NCBI RefSeq assembly: GCF_000803065.1
Contig: NZ_JSXI01000016.1
Location: forward strand, 248,001-312,000
Length of the DNA stretch: 64,000 nucleotides
Direction: 5' to 3'
From: Sphingomonas sp. ERG5
GTDB taxonomy: Bacteria > Pseudomonadota > Alphaproteobacteria > Sphingomonadales > Sphingomonadaceae
The notes under the pieces are model-generated. The model was given only the letters and a program-made list of their open reading frames with translations. It was not told where the DNA came from and made no database searches. Of this stretch, positions 14,959 through 27,165 are shown in pieces. How positions within the stretch are numbered: the stretch's first letter is position 1; every line of letters begins with the position of its first letter. Position numbers and translations under genes: made by a program.

Positions 14959-17304
14959 ATGCCAATCACCGTGCGCGCCCTGTTGCGCGCTTCGTTCTGC
15001 GCGTTCGCCGTCGCGACCGCGATTCCCGCTCATGCCGCCGATGACGACGACAAGGACAAAGACATCCTCGTCGTCGGACAGAAGGATGCGCCGATCTCGA
15101 TCGAGCCGCGCGGCCTCTCGGTCAGCCTCGGCGAGGATCAGTTCGACGGCGTCAATGCCTTCAACACTGAGGATCTGATCAAATATGCGCCCGATTTCTT
15201 CGTGCGTACGCGCTATATCGGCGACAATAATGCCGTGCCCGGCTTTCGCGGCACGCATAGCGCACAAAGCGCCCGCTCGCTGGTGATGGTCGACGGCTTT
15301 GTCGTCTCCAACTTCCTCGGCAATTCGTTCGGTTTCCCGCCTGCCTGGGGGATTGTCAGCCCGAGCGAGGTCAAGCAGTTCGACATTGTCTACGGCCCTT
15401 ATTCGGCGCGCTATCCGGGCAATTCGATGGGCGGCATCGTCAATGTCACCACCCGCGCGCCCGACCATGACGAAGCGTTCGGCACGGTGCAGGCCTTCGT
15501 CCAGCCCTATCGCCAATATGGCACCAAGGACGATTTCTACGGCTATGCCGCGGAAGCCGGCTTCGCGTTGAAGGGCGAGAACAGCCCATTCGGCTTCCGG
15601 GCTTCGGTGCGGCGGCTGCGCAACGACAGCCAGCCGATGCAATATTATCAGTTCGGCTATTCCGCGACGCTTTACGGCGGCCCCGGGGACGGCAAGCCGG
15701 TCACCGGCGCCTATGCCGATCCGGCATTGATCCCAGCGGCGATCAGGGATGGCAAAGCCGTCGTGGCACCGGTCATCGGAGATTATAGTTCGGTCGCGAC
15801 GCGACAGGATCAGGTTCGTGCGCAACTACGCTTCGATCAGGGGGACTTCCATGCCGAAGCGCTGTTCACCTACTGGTGGAATCGCGAAGAGACGCTCCAT
15901 CCCAAAACCTATCTGCGCGATGCGGCGGGAAATCCCTTTTATGGCGATGCGACGCAGCGCGCGAGCTTCGGCGGTCACACTTACACGCTCAATCCTGCGA
16001 CCAATTTCCGCCTCGGCCTTGCCGCCAAGGACGAATGGCTGGCGGGGCTGAAGCTGGAAGGGTCGGTTGCCGGCTTCGACATGCGCGCCAATCTCTCGAC
16101 CCTGCGCTTCGACCGGCAGGACAGCCGTAGCTCGAACGGCTATGCCGCCGGCATCGCCAATGGCGCGGGACAAGTGACCGAGCAGGGGCCGACCGGCTGG
16201 TATACCGGCGATCTGCTCGTCACCCGGACATGGGGCAGCCACGACATTGCGTTTGGGGTGAACGGCAATCTCTACGAAACCGATCAGTCGGTGTTCGACA
16301 CGACCAACTGGCGCGCCGCCAGCGGGCGGACCCCACGCACCCGCACCTTTGGCCGGACGCGCACGATCGGCGTCTTTGCCGAGGACGCGATTGCCCTTGA
16401 TGCCGATACGCTGCTGACGCTCGGGCTGCGCGCGGACTGGTGGCGCGCCTATGATGGCGGGCTGACGGCGCGTGCGACCAATGGTGCGCAGGCCGGACGG
16501 TTGGTTACGCAGCCTTATACTGCGCGTGCCGAGACAGCGTTCAGCCCCAAACTCGCGCTCAAGCGCGGTTTGGGTGATGGCTGGGCCGCCGAACTCAGCC
16601 TTGCGCTGGCGACGCGCTTTCCGACCGTTGGCGAACTGTTCCAGGGATCTCTTAACAGCGATGGCAGCTTCAATCAGAACAGCTTCGATCCGAACCTGAA
16701 GCCCGAGAAAAGCCGTGACGCGAATTTCCTGCTGCGCAAGCGCTTCGGCCCGGTGACGCTGACCGGCAGCCTGTTCTATCAGCGTATCCGTGATGCGATC
16801 TTCAGCTATGTCGAGATCAAGCCGGGTGGCTTCTCCGTCTCCAGCTTCAAGAACATCGATATCACCCGTCAATTTGGCGCGGAACTGATTGCCGAGGTTC
16901 GCAACTGGCCGGCGCAGGGATTGGATATCGACGCCAATGCCGCCTGGATCGATGCCGAGACAGTGCGCAACCGCGCCGATCGTGCATCGGAAGGGGTGCA
17001 ATTTCCGCGCATCCCGAGCTGGCGGTTCAACGGCAATCTGCGCTGGCGGCTTGCGCCGTCGCTACAGGCGGTGGTCGGCATGCGTTATGCCAGCCGGCCC
17101 AATACGGACCTTGATGGCCTGTATCGCGGCGATGCCTATGGCTACACGTCGGAGCTCTTCGCACTCGATGTGAAGGCCAATGTCGATCTGGCGCGGAATC
17201 TGCGGCTTTCGGCTGGGGTCAATAATCTGACCAATGACAGCGCCTGGGTCTTCCATCCCTATCCGCAGCGCACGTTCGTGATTGAAGCGGGGATCAAGCT
17301 ATGA
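14959..17304 (+). CDS. TonB-dependent receptor, metal/siderophore type
   Basis: This 781-residue outer membrane protein has a signal peptide (ASFCAFAVATAIPAHA), an acidic DDDDKDKD start, KDILVVGQKDAPISIE as TonB box, then a plug with VPGFRGTHSAQSARSLVMVDGF and YGPYSARYPGNSMGGIVNVTT. It ends in the barrel strand RTFVIEAGIKL. AGGAAAATTTCA precedes the ATG. The stop codon overlaps the PepSY gene start, a linkage that usually marks uptake of a metal chelate reduced at the inner membrane. Confidence 0.93.
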   Translation: MPITVRALLRASFCAFAVATAIPAHAADDDDKDKDILVVGQKDAPISIEPRGLSVSLGEDQFDGVNAFNTEDLIKYAPDFFVRTRYIGDNNAVPGFRGTHSAQSARSLVMVDGFVVSNFLGNSFGFPPAWGIVSPSEVKQFDIVYGPYSARYPGNSMGGIVNVTTRAPDHDEAFGTVQAFVQPYRQYGTKDDFYGYAAEAGFALKGENSPFGFRASVRRLRNDSQPMQYYQFGYSATLYGGPGDGKPVTGAYADPALIPAAIRDGKAVVAPVIGDYSSVATRQDQVRAQLRFDQGDFHAEALFTYWWNREETLHPKTYLRDAAGNPFYGDATQRASFGGHTYTLNPATNFRLGLAAKDEWLAGLKLEGSVAGFDMRANLSTLRFDRQDSRSSNGYAAGIANGAGQVTEQGPTGWYTGDLLVTRTWGSHDIAFGVNGNLYETDQSVFDTTNWRAASGRTPRTRTFGRTRTIGVFAEDAIALDADTLLTLGLRADWWRAYDGGLTARATNGAQAGRLVTQPYTARAETAFSPKLALKRGLGDGWAAELSLALATRFPTVGELFQGSLNSDGSFNQNSFDPNLKPEKSRDANFLLRKRFGPVTLTGSLFYQRIRDAIFSYVEIKPGGFSVSSFKNIDITRQFGAELIAEVRNWPAQGLDIDANAAWIDAETVRNRADRASEGVQFPRIPSWRFNGNLRWRLAPSLQAVVGMRYASRPNTDLDGLYRGDAYGYTSELFALDVKANVDLARNLRLSAGVNNLTNDSAWVFHPYPQRTFVIEAGIKL

Positions 17305-18671
17305 GCGTCAAGCCGCCCGGAACCCGCTGGTACAATGCCGTGTGGCGCTGGCATTTCTATGCTGCCTTGTTGTGCGTGCCGTTCGTCATCTGGCTTGCAC
17401 TGACCGGCACGATCTACACCTGGAAGCCGCAGATCGAGGCGTGGATCGATCGCCCTTACGACACACTGGCGACGGCGGCGACCAATCGGGGTGCCGAGGC
17501 GCAAGTCGCCGCGGCGCTTGCCGCGGTGCCCGGCGCGCGGCTGCACAAATATGAACTGCCCGACGGCCCCGGCCATGCCGCGCGCGTGATCGTCAGCACG
17601 GGCAAGGTGCAGACCCGCGTCTATGTCGATCCCGCATCGCTTCGCGTGTTGAAACGGGTGGGCGAGGAAGAGCGCTTCATGCGCTATATCTTCCGCCTTC
17701 ATGGTGAGTTGATGGTGGGGAATCCGGGGAGTTATCTGGTCGAGCTTGCCGCGTGCTGGGCGATCGTGATGATCCTGACCGGCCTCTACCTATGGTGGCC
17801 GCGCGGCGCGATCGGGCTGGGCGGGGTGCTCTACCCCCGGCTGCGCCAGGGTCGCCGCCTGTTCTGGCGTGACATTCATGCGGTTTCGGGACTCTGGGTC
17901 TCGCTGTTGGCGCTCGGGCTGATCACGACAGGGCTGCCCTGGGCTAAGGCCTGGGGCGGCTATTTCAAGGAAGTGCGCGCCGTCACCGGCACCGCCGATG
18001 GTCCGGTCGACTGGCCGACCGGGGCGGCTCCGGCTGCCAGCGCCCCGTCCGCCGTCACGCCGCCTGGGGAGCGCGCGATGCTCGACGAGCATGCCGAACA
18101 TATGGGCATGTCGATGGCGCATCTCGCCCCGCGTGCGGGCGATCTCGACCGCGTTGTGCGCACGATCGCGCCGCTGCACATTGCCCCGCCGGTGCTGATC
18201 GCGCCGCCCGCGGCAGGCGCGCAGGTCTGGACGGTCACGTCCGACGCCGACAATCGCCCGCTGCGCACGCAGCTGACCGTCGATGGCCGGAGCGGGGCGG
18301 TTGTCAGCCGACGCGATTTCGACCAGCGCCACTGGATCGACCGGGCGGTCGGCTACGGCATCGCGGCGCATGAAGGCGCGTTGTTCGGCATCGCCAATCA
18401 GCTGTTGGGGACGCTCGCCGCGCTGCTGCTCGTGACGCTGGCGGTGTCGGGAACGGTGTTGTGGTGGCGCAGGCGGCCGGTCGGCCTGATCGGCGCACCA
18501 ATCCCGCTGTCCCGGCCGCGTTTCGGTGCGGTGCTGATCGGTGTGGTGCTGTTGCTCGGACTATTGCTGCCGTTGTTCGGCGCTTCGTTGATCGCGGTAC
18601 TGCTGATCGAGCGGCTTGCGCTGCGGCGGATCGCACCGGCGCGCCACTGGCTGGGGTTGCGCGCGGCTTAG
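17301..18671 (+). CDS. PepSY-associated transmembrane protein
   Basis: This 456-residue inner-membrane protein of the PepSY_TM family (PF03929) begins RWYNAVWRWHFYAALLCVPFVIWLALTG, the classic first helix with conserved His. Further helices lie near residues 150-175 and 195-215, then a periplasmic PepSY segment, then SGTVLWWRRRPVG and two C-terminal helices. Homologues are thought to reduce siderophore-bound or chelated iron. It overlaps the receptor gene by ATGA. An insert rich in Met and His (MLDEHAEHMGMSMAHLAP, about residue 262) may bind metal. Confidence 0.9.
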   Translation: MSVKPPGTRWYNAVWRWHFYAALLCVPFVIWLALTGTIYTWKPQIEAWIDRPYDTLATAATNRGAEAQVAAALAAVPGARLHKYELPDGPGHAARVIVSTGKVQTRVYVDPASLRVLKRVGEEERFMRYIFRLHGELMVGNPGSYLVELAACWAIVMILTGLYLWWPRGAIGLGGVLYPRLRQGRRLFWRDIHAVSGLWVSLLALGLITTGLPWAKAWGGYFKEVRAVTGTADGPVDWPTGAAPAASAPSAVTPPGERAMLDEHAEHMGMSMAHLAPRAGDLDRVVRTIAPLHIAPPVLIAPPAAGAQVWTVTSDADNRPLRTQLTVDGRSGAVVSRRDFDQRHWIDRAVGYGIAAHEGALFGIANQLLGTLAALLLVTLAVSGTVLWWRRRPVGLIGAPIPLSRPRFGAVLIGVVLLLGLLLPLFGASLIAVLLIERLALRRIAPARHWLGLRAA

Positions 18672-18695
18672 CGCGCAAGATCGCCCCCAAAACCC

Positions 18696-18781
18696 CGTTC
18701 GTGCTGAGCTCGTCGAAGCACTGTCCTTCCTGTCCACGCAGGAGATGGAAGAACGGCGCTTCGACAGGCTCAGAGCGAACG
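18696..18781. repeat. REP/BIME-type repeat, diverged copy of 5639-5705
   Basis: Arms at 18696-18719 and 18758-18781 are inverted copies with cores GCTTCGACAGGCTCAG and CTGAGCTCGTCGAAGC, both ending in CGTTCG/CGAACG. It separates the convergent PepSY and M13 genes. Confidence 0.75.
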
Positions 18782-18803
18782 GCGAGAGGGAAGCTCCCGC
18801 TGC

Positions 18804-20846
18804 TTACCAGATATGGACGCGCTTTTCGGGCGGCAGATACAGCTTGTCGCCCGGCTTCACGTCGAATGCCGCATACCAGGCATCGACATTGCGCAGGATA
18901 CCGTTGACCCGGAACACCGCCGGCGAATGTGGATCGGTGAGCAGTAATTGCCGCGCCAGAGCCTCGCGCCGCTTGCTCTGCCAGGCCTGGGCAAAAGCGA
19001 GGAAGAAGCGCTGATCGCCGGTCAGGCCGCCGATCACCGGCGCCTTGCCATGCTTTTGCTGATAGATCTGGTACGCGGTATAGGACGCCTCGACCCCGCC
19101 CAGATCGCCGATATTCTCGCCCAATGTCAGCTTGCCATTGATCTTGGTGCCGGGGACCGGTTCATACTGGTCATATTGCGCGGCGAGAGCGCCAGTGCTG
19201 CTCTTGAACGCGGCGGTCGCGGCGGGCGTCCACCAATTCTCGAACTTGCCGGTCGGTCCGAACTGACTGCCCTGATCGTCGAAGCCATGGCCCATCTCAT
19301 GGCCGATGATCGCACCGATCGCGCCGTAATTGACCGCTGGGTCGGCCTTGGGGTCGAAGAAAGGCGGCTGCAGGATCGCCGCCGGGAACGTGATCTGGTT
19401 GGACAGCGGGTTATAATAGGCGTTCACCGTCTGCGGCGTCATGTCCCACAGGCTGCGATCGACCGGCTTGGGGAAGCGCGCGAGCTGCAATTGCTGCTCG
19501 AACTCGCCCGAGCGCATCGCATTGCCGAGCAGGTCGCCGCGCTCCACCTTCAGCGATGCATAATCGATATAGCGGACCGGGTGGCCGATGCGCGGCTCGA
19601 ACGCGGCCAGCTTGACCAGCGCCGCCTTGCGCGTCGCATCGTCCATCCAGGTCGATCCCGAAATGCGCTGCTGATAGGCGGCACGGAGATTCTCGATCAG
19701 CTCGCCCATCTGCTTTTCGGCCGCTGGCGGGAAATATTTCGCGACATAGATCTGACCGACCGCTTCGCCCAGCGACCCGTTCATCAGCTGAATGCCGCGC
19801 TTCCAGCGATCACGCTTCACCTGCACGCCCGACAGGGTCTTCGAAAAGAAGTTGAACTGCGCGTCATCGAATGCCTTGGGCAGGTAAGTCGCGTGGTCAC
19901 TGACGAAGTGGAAGGCCAGATAGTCCTTCCAGGTCTGCAGCGGCGTCGCCACCAGCAGCTTGCCCATTGCGGTCAGCGCGGTGTTCTGCGTCATCAGCAC
20001 CGTCGGCGACGAATCGAGACCCGATGTCTTCAGCAGCAGCGCCCAGTCGAATTCGGGCGCCTTCTTCTCAAGGCCGGCGACGGTCTGCGGATCGTTCAGC
20101 TTGGCGATGTCGCGGCTTTGTTCGGGCGACCATTGTTCCTTCGCCATGGCTGTTTCCAGCGCCATGATCGCATCGGCCTTGGCGCTGGCGTCGGGAATGC
20201 CGGCCAGTTCCTGAATCTGCTGGATATAGGCGCGATAGGCCTTGCGGTAGCCGTCATATTTCTCGCCGGGCAGCAGATAGTTGTCGCGCGCCATGCCCAG
20301 CCCGGCCTGACCCGCGGCGGCGGTGTAGCGCGTCGGATCGGCCAGGTCGGGGATGATGCCGATCTCGACCGGCGTGGCATAGCCGACGCTGGCGAAGAGC
20401 GTCTGCAGCCCGGTCAGGTCGTTCACCGCGGCGATCTTTGCGAGATACGGCTTCAGCGGCGCGGTGCCCTTCGCCTCGATCCCGGCCGTGTCCATCCAGC
20501 TGGCGTAGAAATCGCCGACTTGCTTGCCGGTCGCGCCATATTGCGCGGGATTGGCGGCCATGTCGTCGAGGATCTTGCGGACATTGACCTCGGCTTCGTC
20601 AGACAGGATCGAGCCAAAGCCGGCCGATCCCTTGTCGGCGGCGATTTCGGTCTTCGCGGCCCAGCCACCATTGGCATATGCCCAGAAATCGTCGCCTGGT
20701 TTCACGCCCGGCTGTTTAGCGGTCTGGTCGATGCCGAATGCGCCATAGCGCGCGCCGGTGGTGGCGGCGTCCTTGGACAATGCCGGGATGGCGATGGCGA
20801 GAGCGGCGGTCGCCGCGGTGAGACGAACCAGAATCGAGACGCGCAT
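18804..20846 (-). CDS. M13-family zinc metallopeptidase (neprilysin/PepO type)
   Basis: This 680-residue exported enzyme starts with a signal peptide (MRVSILVRLTAATAALAIAIPALS). It has the M13_N domain from about 50-420 and a catalytic M13 domain with NAYYNPLSNQITFPAAIL, IGHEMGHGFDDQGSQF (HExxH, near residue 515) and GENIGDLGG, ending PPEKRVHIW. Family members cleave small peptides in the periplasm. The CDS starts at 20846, which opens the signal peptide and has AGGAGG upstream. It is monocistronic, with 188 bp of AT-richer gene-free sequence upstream. Confidence 0.95.
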   Translation of the reverse strand: MRVSILVRLTAATAALAIAIPALSKDAATTGARYGAFGIDQTAKQPGVKPGDDFWAYANGGWAAKTEIAADKGSAGFGSILSDEAEVNVRKILDDMAANPAQYGATGKQVGDFYASWMDTAGIEAKGTAPLKPYLAKIAAVNDLTGLQTLFASVGYATPVEIGIIPDLADPTRYTAAAGQAGLGMARDNYLLPGEKYDGYRKAYRAYIQQIQELAGIPDASAKADAIMALETAMAKEQWSPEQSRDIAKLNDPQTVAGLEKKAPEFDWALLLKTSGLDSSPTVLMTQNTALTAMGKLLVATPLQTWKDYLAFHFVSDHATYLPKAFDDAQFNFFSKTLSGVQVKRDRWKRGIQLMNGSLGEAVGQIYVAKYFPPAAEKQMGELIENLRAAYQQRISGSTWMDDATRKAALVKLAAFEPRIGHPVRYIDYASLKVERGDLLGNAMRSGEFEQQLQLARFPKPVDRSLWDMTPQTVNAYYNPLSNQITFPAAILQPPFFDPKADPAVNYGAIGAIIGHEMGHGFDDQGSQFGPTGKFENWWTPAATAAFKSSTGALAAQYDQYEPVPGTKINGKLTLGENIGDLGGVEASYTAYQIYQQKHGKAPVIGGLTGDQRFFLAFAQAWQSKRREALARQLLLTDPHSPAVFRVNGILRNVDAWYAAFDVKPGDKLYLPPEKRVHIW

Positions 20847-21034
20847 AAGGGAGATTCCTCCTGAGGTGTATTGCCGTGGGATAGCGGTGGGTCGCAAGCG
20901 AGGCAATTGGCAAGGCGGGTCGCTCACAGCATGGAGCGGCTATTTGTAATGATCGATACTATTGGAGAGAATGCCTCAATCGTCTCGTGCGTGACTGCTG
21001 GTGGAGGTTCTCTGCGTCAGTAAGTTGTCGCGAT

Positions 21035-21586
21035 TCATCCGCGACGTGCGGCAAGGGCAGCCTCAACACAGGGCATGACCAGCCAGCCAATTGCCTCACC
21101 CACGGCGTTCAGCTCTTTCGCTGTGCTGGATGATATATGCAGGAACTGAGCTTCGCAGATAAAATGCACCATGGGTATCGAAGGATCGATGCGCTCGGCC
21201 ACGCCGTGCAAGTTGAATTCCTCGTTGAAGTCGCTGGCTTCACGAAGCCCTCGTACGATGTGCGTTGCGTCGATCTTTCGGGCATAGCGCATCAGGCTTT
21301 GATTGGTGAATTCGCCGACCTCCAGCGCGCCATCGAACAGCAATTCGCTCGAGGCGGCGGCATCAATCGCCGGGATTGCCTCAGGCCAATGTTCCATAAT
21401 TGACCGCACGATAAGCCGCCGGCCTTCCTCGACATCAAAGGCTCGTTGTTTTCTGACGTTTGTCCCGATCGCGACGTGAACAGCGTCGAACGTCATCAGC
21501 GCCTTGCCGATGATGTCCAGATGTCCGCGCGTGATCGGGTCGAACGATCCCGCATAGAGCGCCTTTGTCCTGCCGGTTTTGCGCAT
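21035..21586 (-). CDS. CoaD-like nucleotidyltransferase
   Basis: This 183-residue protein carries the cytidylyltransferase-fold motifs of phosphopantetheine adenylyltransferase: YAGSFDPITRGHLDII at the N-terminus, IVRGLREASDFNEEFNL near residue 112 and FLHISSSTAKELNAVG near 147. It is longer and clearly diverged from typical alphaproteobacterial CoaD (about 165 residues), and its GC is lower than its neighbours, so it may be an acquired second copy. It lies 39 bp downstream of acs on the same strand and may be co-transcribed, linking CoA synthesis to acetate activation. Activity is unproven. Confidence 0.75.
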   Translation of the reverse strand: MRKTGRTKALYAGSFDPITRGHLDIIGKALMTFDAVHVAIGTNVRKQRAFDVEEGRRLIVRSIMEHWPEAIPAIDAAASSELLFDGALEVGEFTNQSLMRYARKIDATHIVRGLREASDFNEEFNLHGVAERIDPSIPMVHFICEAQFLHISSSTAKELNAVGEAIGWLVMPCVEAALAARRG

Positions 21587-21625
21587 GGGATCTGACCTTG
21601 GGCCTTGTTGAGGACGATCAGCGTT

Positions 21626-23566
<1,941 letters not shown>

Positions 23567-23680
23567 GTAACGCTCTCCTGCCCGCCCATTTGCCGGGGGG
23601 TGGTGGGCGAATGCAAGGCCCTGCTTGCCATAAGTTAGGTTTCAATATAAAACTTTATTTACTTCGGCTGGAGTGGATCG

Positions 23681-24697
23681 ATGGCAGGCACGGTTTTGGT
23701 GACGGGCGGCAGCGGCTATATCGCCGGTTATCTCATTCAGCAGTTGGTTCGCGAAGGCTGGACCGTTCACACCACGGTCCGTTCGCTCGGGCGCGAAGCG
23801 GAGGTGCGCGACACGCTCGGCGTACCGGGGCCGGAGCTCAAATTCTTCGCCGCCGACCTGATGAACGATACGGGCTGGGCCGAGGCGATGGCCGGCTGCA
23901 CTCATGTCGCGCATGTTGCGTCGCCCTTCCCGGCTGGCGCGGTCAAGCATGAGGATGAGCTGATCGTTCCAGCGCGCGAAGGTGCGCTCCGCGCGCTGCG
24001 CTTCGCCAAGGAGGCGGGGGTGCAGCGTTTCGTACAGACCTCATCGGTCGCCGCCATTGCTTATGGCCGCGACGATCTGACGCGACCCTTCACCGAGGCT
24101 GACTGGACCGACGTGACTTCGCCTAAGGTGGCGGCCTATCCGAAGTCGAAAACGATTGCCGAGCGCGCGTCGCGCGACTGGATCGCGGCCAATGGCGGGG
24201 CGATGGAATATTGCTCGGTCAATCCGTCCGCGGTGCTCGGTCCGGTGCAGAGTGCGGACTATTCCACCTCGATCGAGTTCGTCAAACGCGCGATCGACGG
24301 GTCGGTCCCGGGCTTTCCGCGGCTCGGTTTCGCGGTGGTCGATGTGCGTGATCTCGCCGACCTTCATGTCCGCGCGCTCACCACGCCGGGGATCGCCAAT
24401 GAACGCTTCATCGCGGCCGGGCCGTTCATGATGATGAAGGAGGTCGGCCAGGTGCTGCGCGACCGGCTTGGGCCCGATGCGAAGAAAGTGCCGAAACATG
24501 TGGTGCCCGATTTCCTGGTCAGGCTGATCGCATTGTTCGACGGCGGCCTGCGCCAGGTGCTCGGCGAACTGGGCCGGGTCCGCGCGGTCGATTCCAGCCA
24601 TGCGCTCGAGGTGTTGGGCTGGAAAACCCGGCCGGCCGAGGACTCGATCATCGATACCGCGCGCAGCCTGATCGATCGGGGCATCGTGAAGATCTGA
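23681..24697 (+). CDS. NAD(P)-dependent dihydroflavonol-reductase-like SDR (copy 1)
   Basis: This 338-residue extended SDR has VLVTGGSGYIAGYLIQQLV at the N-terminus, HVAHVASPFP, a catalytic YPKSK (Y-x-x-x-K near 150) and NPSAVLGPV. It resembles DFR/aldehyde-reductase type epimerases acting on ketone or aldehyde groups. GGAGTGGATCG precedes the ATG. The next gene, 23 bp downstream, is a close paralogue over its whole length, so this is a tandem duplication. Substrate unknown. Confidence 0.9.
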   Translation: MAGTVLVTGGSGYIAGYLIQQLVREGWTVHTTVRSLGREAEVRDTLGVPGPELKFFAADLMNDTGWAEAMAGCTHVAHVASPFPAGAVKHEDELIVPAREGALRALRFAKEAGVQRFVQTSSVAAIAYGRDDLTRPFTEADWTDVTSPKVAAYPKSKTIAERASRDWIAANGGAMEYCSVNPSAVLGPVQSADYSTSIEFVKRAIDGSVPGFPRLGFAVVDVRDLADLHVRALTTPGIANERFIAAGPFMMMKEVGQVLRDRLGPDAKKVPKHVVPDFLVRLIALFDGGLRQVLGELGRVRAVDSSHALEVLGWKTRPAEDSIIDTARSLIDRGIVKI

Positions 24698-24720
24698 CAC
24701 TTATCGACAGGAGCGGGGCG

Positions 24721-25740
24721 ATGGCGGGCACGGTTTTGGTAACGGGGGGCAGCGGCTATATCGGCGGCTATGTGATCCGGCAGCTGGTGGCGGAAGGCTG
24801 GACCGTCCGCGCCACGCTGCGCTCGCCCGGACGCGAGGCGGAGGTGCGTGCGGCGCTTGGCGTGCCGGGGCCGGAACTGGCCTTTTTTGCCGCCGATCTG
24901 ACCAGCGACACCGGCTGGGCCGAGGCGATGGCCGGGTGCAGTCACGTCGTGCATGTCGCATCGCCGATTCCGTCGGGCCGGGCCAAATATCACGAAGACG
25001 AATTGATCGTGCCCGCGCGTGACGGGACGCTCAGGGCGCTGCGCTTCGCCAAGGCGGCCGGGGTCAAGCGCTTCGTCCAGACGTCCTCGATCGCGGCGAT
25101 CGTCTATGGCCATGCCGATCCGGACCGGCTCTTCACCGAAGCCGACTGGAGCGATGTCACGGCGCCGGGCGTCAGCGCTTACGCAAAATCGAAGACCATT
25201 GCCGAACGCGCGGCGCGCGACTGGATCGCTGCCGAGGGCGGCGCAATGGAATATTGCACGATCAATCCGTCGCTCATTCTGGGGCCGGTGCTCGGTCCCG
25301 ATTTCACCATCACGATCGACATCATCAAGCGGCTGATCGGCGGCGGCGTGCCGGGCTATCCGCGCCTCGGCGTCGCGGTGGTCGATGTGCGTGATGTTGC
25401 CGATCTTCATGTCCGTGCGCTGACCGCGCCGGGCATGGCTGGCGAGCGCTTCATCGCGGCGGGCCCGTTCATGGCGATCCGGGACGTCGGCGCCATTCTG
25501 CGCGATCGGCTTGGTGCACAGGGGCGCAAGGTGCCGACGCGCAACATTCCCGATTTCGTGTTGCGCGTGATGGCGCTGTTCGACGCTGCCCTGCAGGAGG
25601 TCGTGGGTGAACTGGGCCGGACTCGTTCGGCCAGTTCGGCGCATGCGCTCGATCGCTTCGGCTGGAAGACCCGCCCGGCCGAGGACTCGATCGTCGATAC
25701 CGCGCGCAGCCTGATCGATCTGGGCATCGTGAAGGTCTAG
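24721..25740 (+). CDS. NAD(P)-dependent dihydroflavonol-reductase-like SDR (copy 2)
   Basis: This 339-residue protein starts with the same MAGTVLVTGGSGYI as copy 1 and shares the C-terminal block GWKTRPAEDSI-DTARSLID. Its active site is YAKSK. CAGGAGCGGGGCG is its ribosome binding site. Differences cluster between about residues 185 and 290, the likely substrate-binding half, suggesting diverged specificity. It converges with the regulator gene at 25764. Confidence 0.9.
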   Translation: MAGTVLVTGGSGYIGGYVIRQLVAEGWTVRATLRSPGREAEVRAALGVPGPELAFFAADLTSDTGWAEAMAGCSHVVHVASPIPSGRAKYHEDELIVPARDGTLRALRFAKAAGVKRFVQTSSIAAIVYGHADPDRLFTEADWSDVTAPGVSAYAKSKTIAERAARDWIAAEGGAMEYCTINPSLILGPVLGPDFTITIDIIKRLIGGGVPGYPRLGVAVVDVRDVADLHVRALTAPGMAGERFIAAGPFMAIRDVGAILRDRLGAQGRKVPTRNIPDFVLRVMALFDAALQEVVGELGRTRSASSAHALDRFGWKTRPAEDSIVDTARSLIDLGIVKV

Positions 25741-25763
25741 CTCCCCCATGCCGGGGACGAGCG

Positions 25764-27149
25764 TTAGACCACTCTGTACGGCACGGTTCCACGCAAATCG
25801 GGGTCGACCGCAATGCTCCGGTCCGCCGGCGGGAATGCCCGCTGGTCGCAATCGTCGCGTGGGCACAGCCGGCATGAAATCCCGATCGGAGTCGCCGGCG
25901 CGCTGCGGTCGAGCGCATCGGCATAGACGAAGTCGGCGGCATGTTCCGCCTCGCAGCCGAGCGTCACGGCATAGCGACGCGGCGTGCGCGTGAAGCTGCC
26001 CGATGGCTTCACCAGTCCCTTGGCCATCGAGACATAGCGCACCCCGTCGGGCGTCTCGGCATGCTGCACGACGATGCGGTCGGGGATCGCCGCCGCTTCA
26101 TGCACGATCCATAATGGGCAAGCGCCACCGAAGCGCGCGAACTGGAAGCGTGTGGCGCTGTGCCGCTTGGTGATGTTGCCGGCCATGTCGACGCGGCAGA
26201 AATAGAATGGGATGCCCTCCGCGCCGGGCCGCTGCAGCGTTGACAAGCGGTGACATGCCTGTTCGAAGCTCACCCCGAAGCTGCGGCACAGTCGGTCGAT
26301 GTCGTGCCGCGCCGCCCGCGCCGCCACCCGGAAAGCGCCATAGGGCATCATCAGCGCGCCCGCGGCATAATTGGCGAGGCCAATGCGCAGCAGATTGCGT
26401 GCCGCATCGCTTGCCAGCGGCGCGCTGGCGACGATCGTTTCGATCGCCGCGTCGAACTCGATCGCGGCCAGCTGATGCGCGATCAGGAAGCGACGGCTCT
26501 CGGGCGGCAATGCGCCGCCGAGCGTCAGCAATCCGCGCCCACGATCGAAGGCGCGGATCGGGGCGGGGTCGCCCGGCGCCGTTTCGATCGCAATGCCGTG
26601 CCGCGCCAGCGCGGCAACCATCACCGCCTCGCCGGGTCCGAGCGCGCTCGCCAGTGCCTCGGCCGCGCGATCGAGCGGATCGACATAATTGCCCGCCGCA
26701 TGAAACCAGTCGCGCACCGACTCCCACGGCATCCGCCCGCCCGCGCCCGAGGAGATCGTCTCCTCGACCATTTGCAGCCGTTCTTCCGCCGCGCGCACCG
26801 CGCCGTGCAGCGCAATGATGCGGTCGGCGATTTCCGGCCGCTCTTCGGCCAGCCGCGCGATCGCCTCGGGCGGCGGGGCAGGGGGCAACAAGGGGTCGGC
26901 CAGCGCTTCGGCGAGCGATGCCACTCGCATCGCCGGCGCGCTGTCTTCGATTGCGGCAAGTGCATTCGGATGGTTGCGCCTGAGTGTCGCGGTCACCGCC
27001 GGGGTCAGCGGGCGGGCGCCGCTTTCGAGTTGCGACAGATAGCTGACCGACAGTCCGAGCCGCGCCGCCATTGCCGCCTGGTTCAATCCGACCGACTGGC
27101 GCAATGCGCGGAGCTGTTCTCCGGCGAAGAGGCGGGTAGGGCGGGGCAT
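25764..27149 (-). CDS. ScfR/RamB/PrpR-type XRE-family regulator
   Basis: This 461-residue regulator has an XRE helix-turn-helix at residues 9-60 ([32 protein letters not shown]). An IrrE/DUF955-like middle domain follows ([13 protein letters not shown] near 240, replacing the HExxH of true peptidases) and then a C-terminal DUF2083 domain with Cys residues ([24 protein letters not shown]). This architecture is that of short-chain fatty acyl-CoA regulators such as ScfR and mycobacterial RamB/PrpR, which control acetate/propionate metabolism. It is divergent from pccB with candidate sites between. It is therefore the likely regulator of the propionyl-CoA genes. Confidence 0.92.
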   Translation of the reverse strand: MPRPTRLFAGEQLRALRQSVGLNQAAMAARLGLSVSYLSQLESGARPLTPAVTATLRRNHPNALAAIEDSAPAMRVASLAEALADPLLPPAPPPEAIARLAEERPEIADRIIALHGAVRAAEERLQMVEETISSGAGGRMPWESVRDWFHAAGNYVDPLDRAAEALASALGPGEAVMVAALARHGIAIETAPGDPAPIRAFDRGRGLLTLGGALPPESRRFLIAHQLAAIEFDAAIETIVASAPLASDAARNLLRIGLANYAAGALMMPYGAFRVAARAARHDIDRLCRSFGVSFEQACHRLSTLQRPGAEGIPFYFCRVDMAGNITKRHSATRFQFARFGGACPLWIVHEAAAIPDRIVVQHAETPDGVRYVSMAKGLVKPSGSFTRTPRRYAVTLGCEAEHAADFVYADALDRSAPATPIGISCRLCPRDDCDQRAFPPADRSIAVDPDLRGTVPYRVV

Positions 27150-27165
27150 CGATGGTTGCGGCTCT

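Noticed and set aside
18948..20864. 638-residue plus-strand frame opposite the M13 peptidase
   Set aside because: It is the antisense shadow of the peptidase gene, caused by high third-position GC; no motifs.
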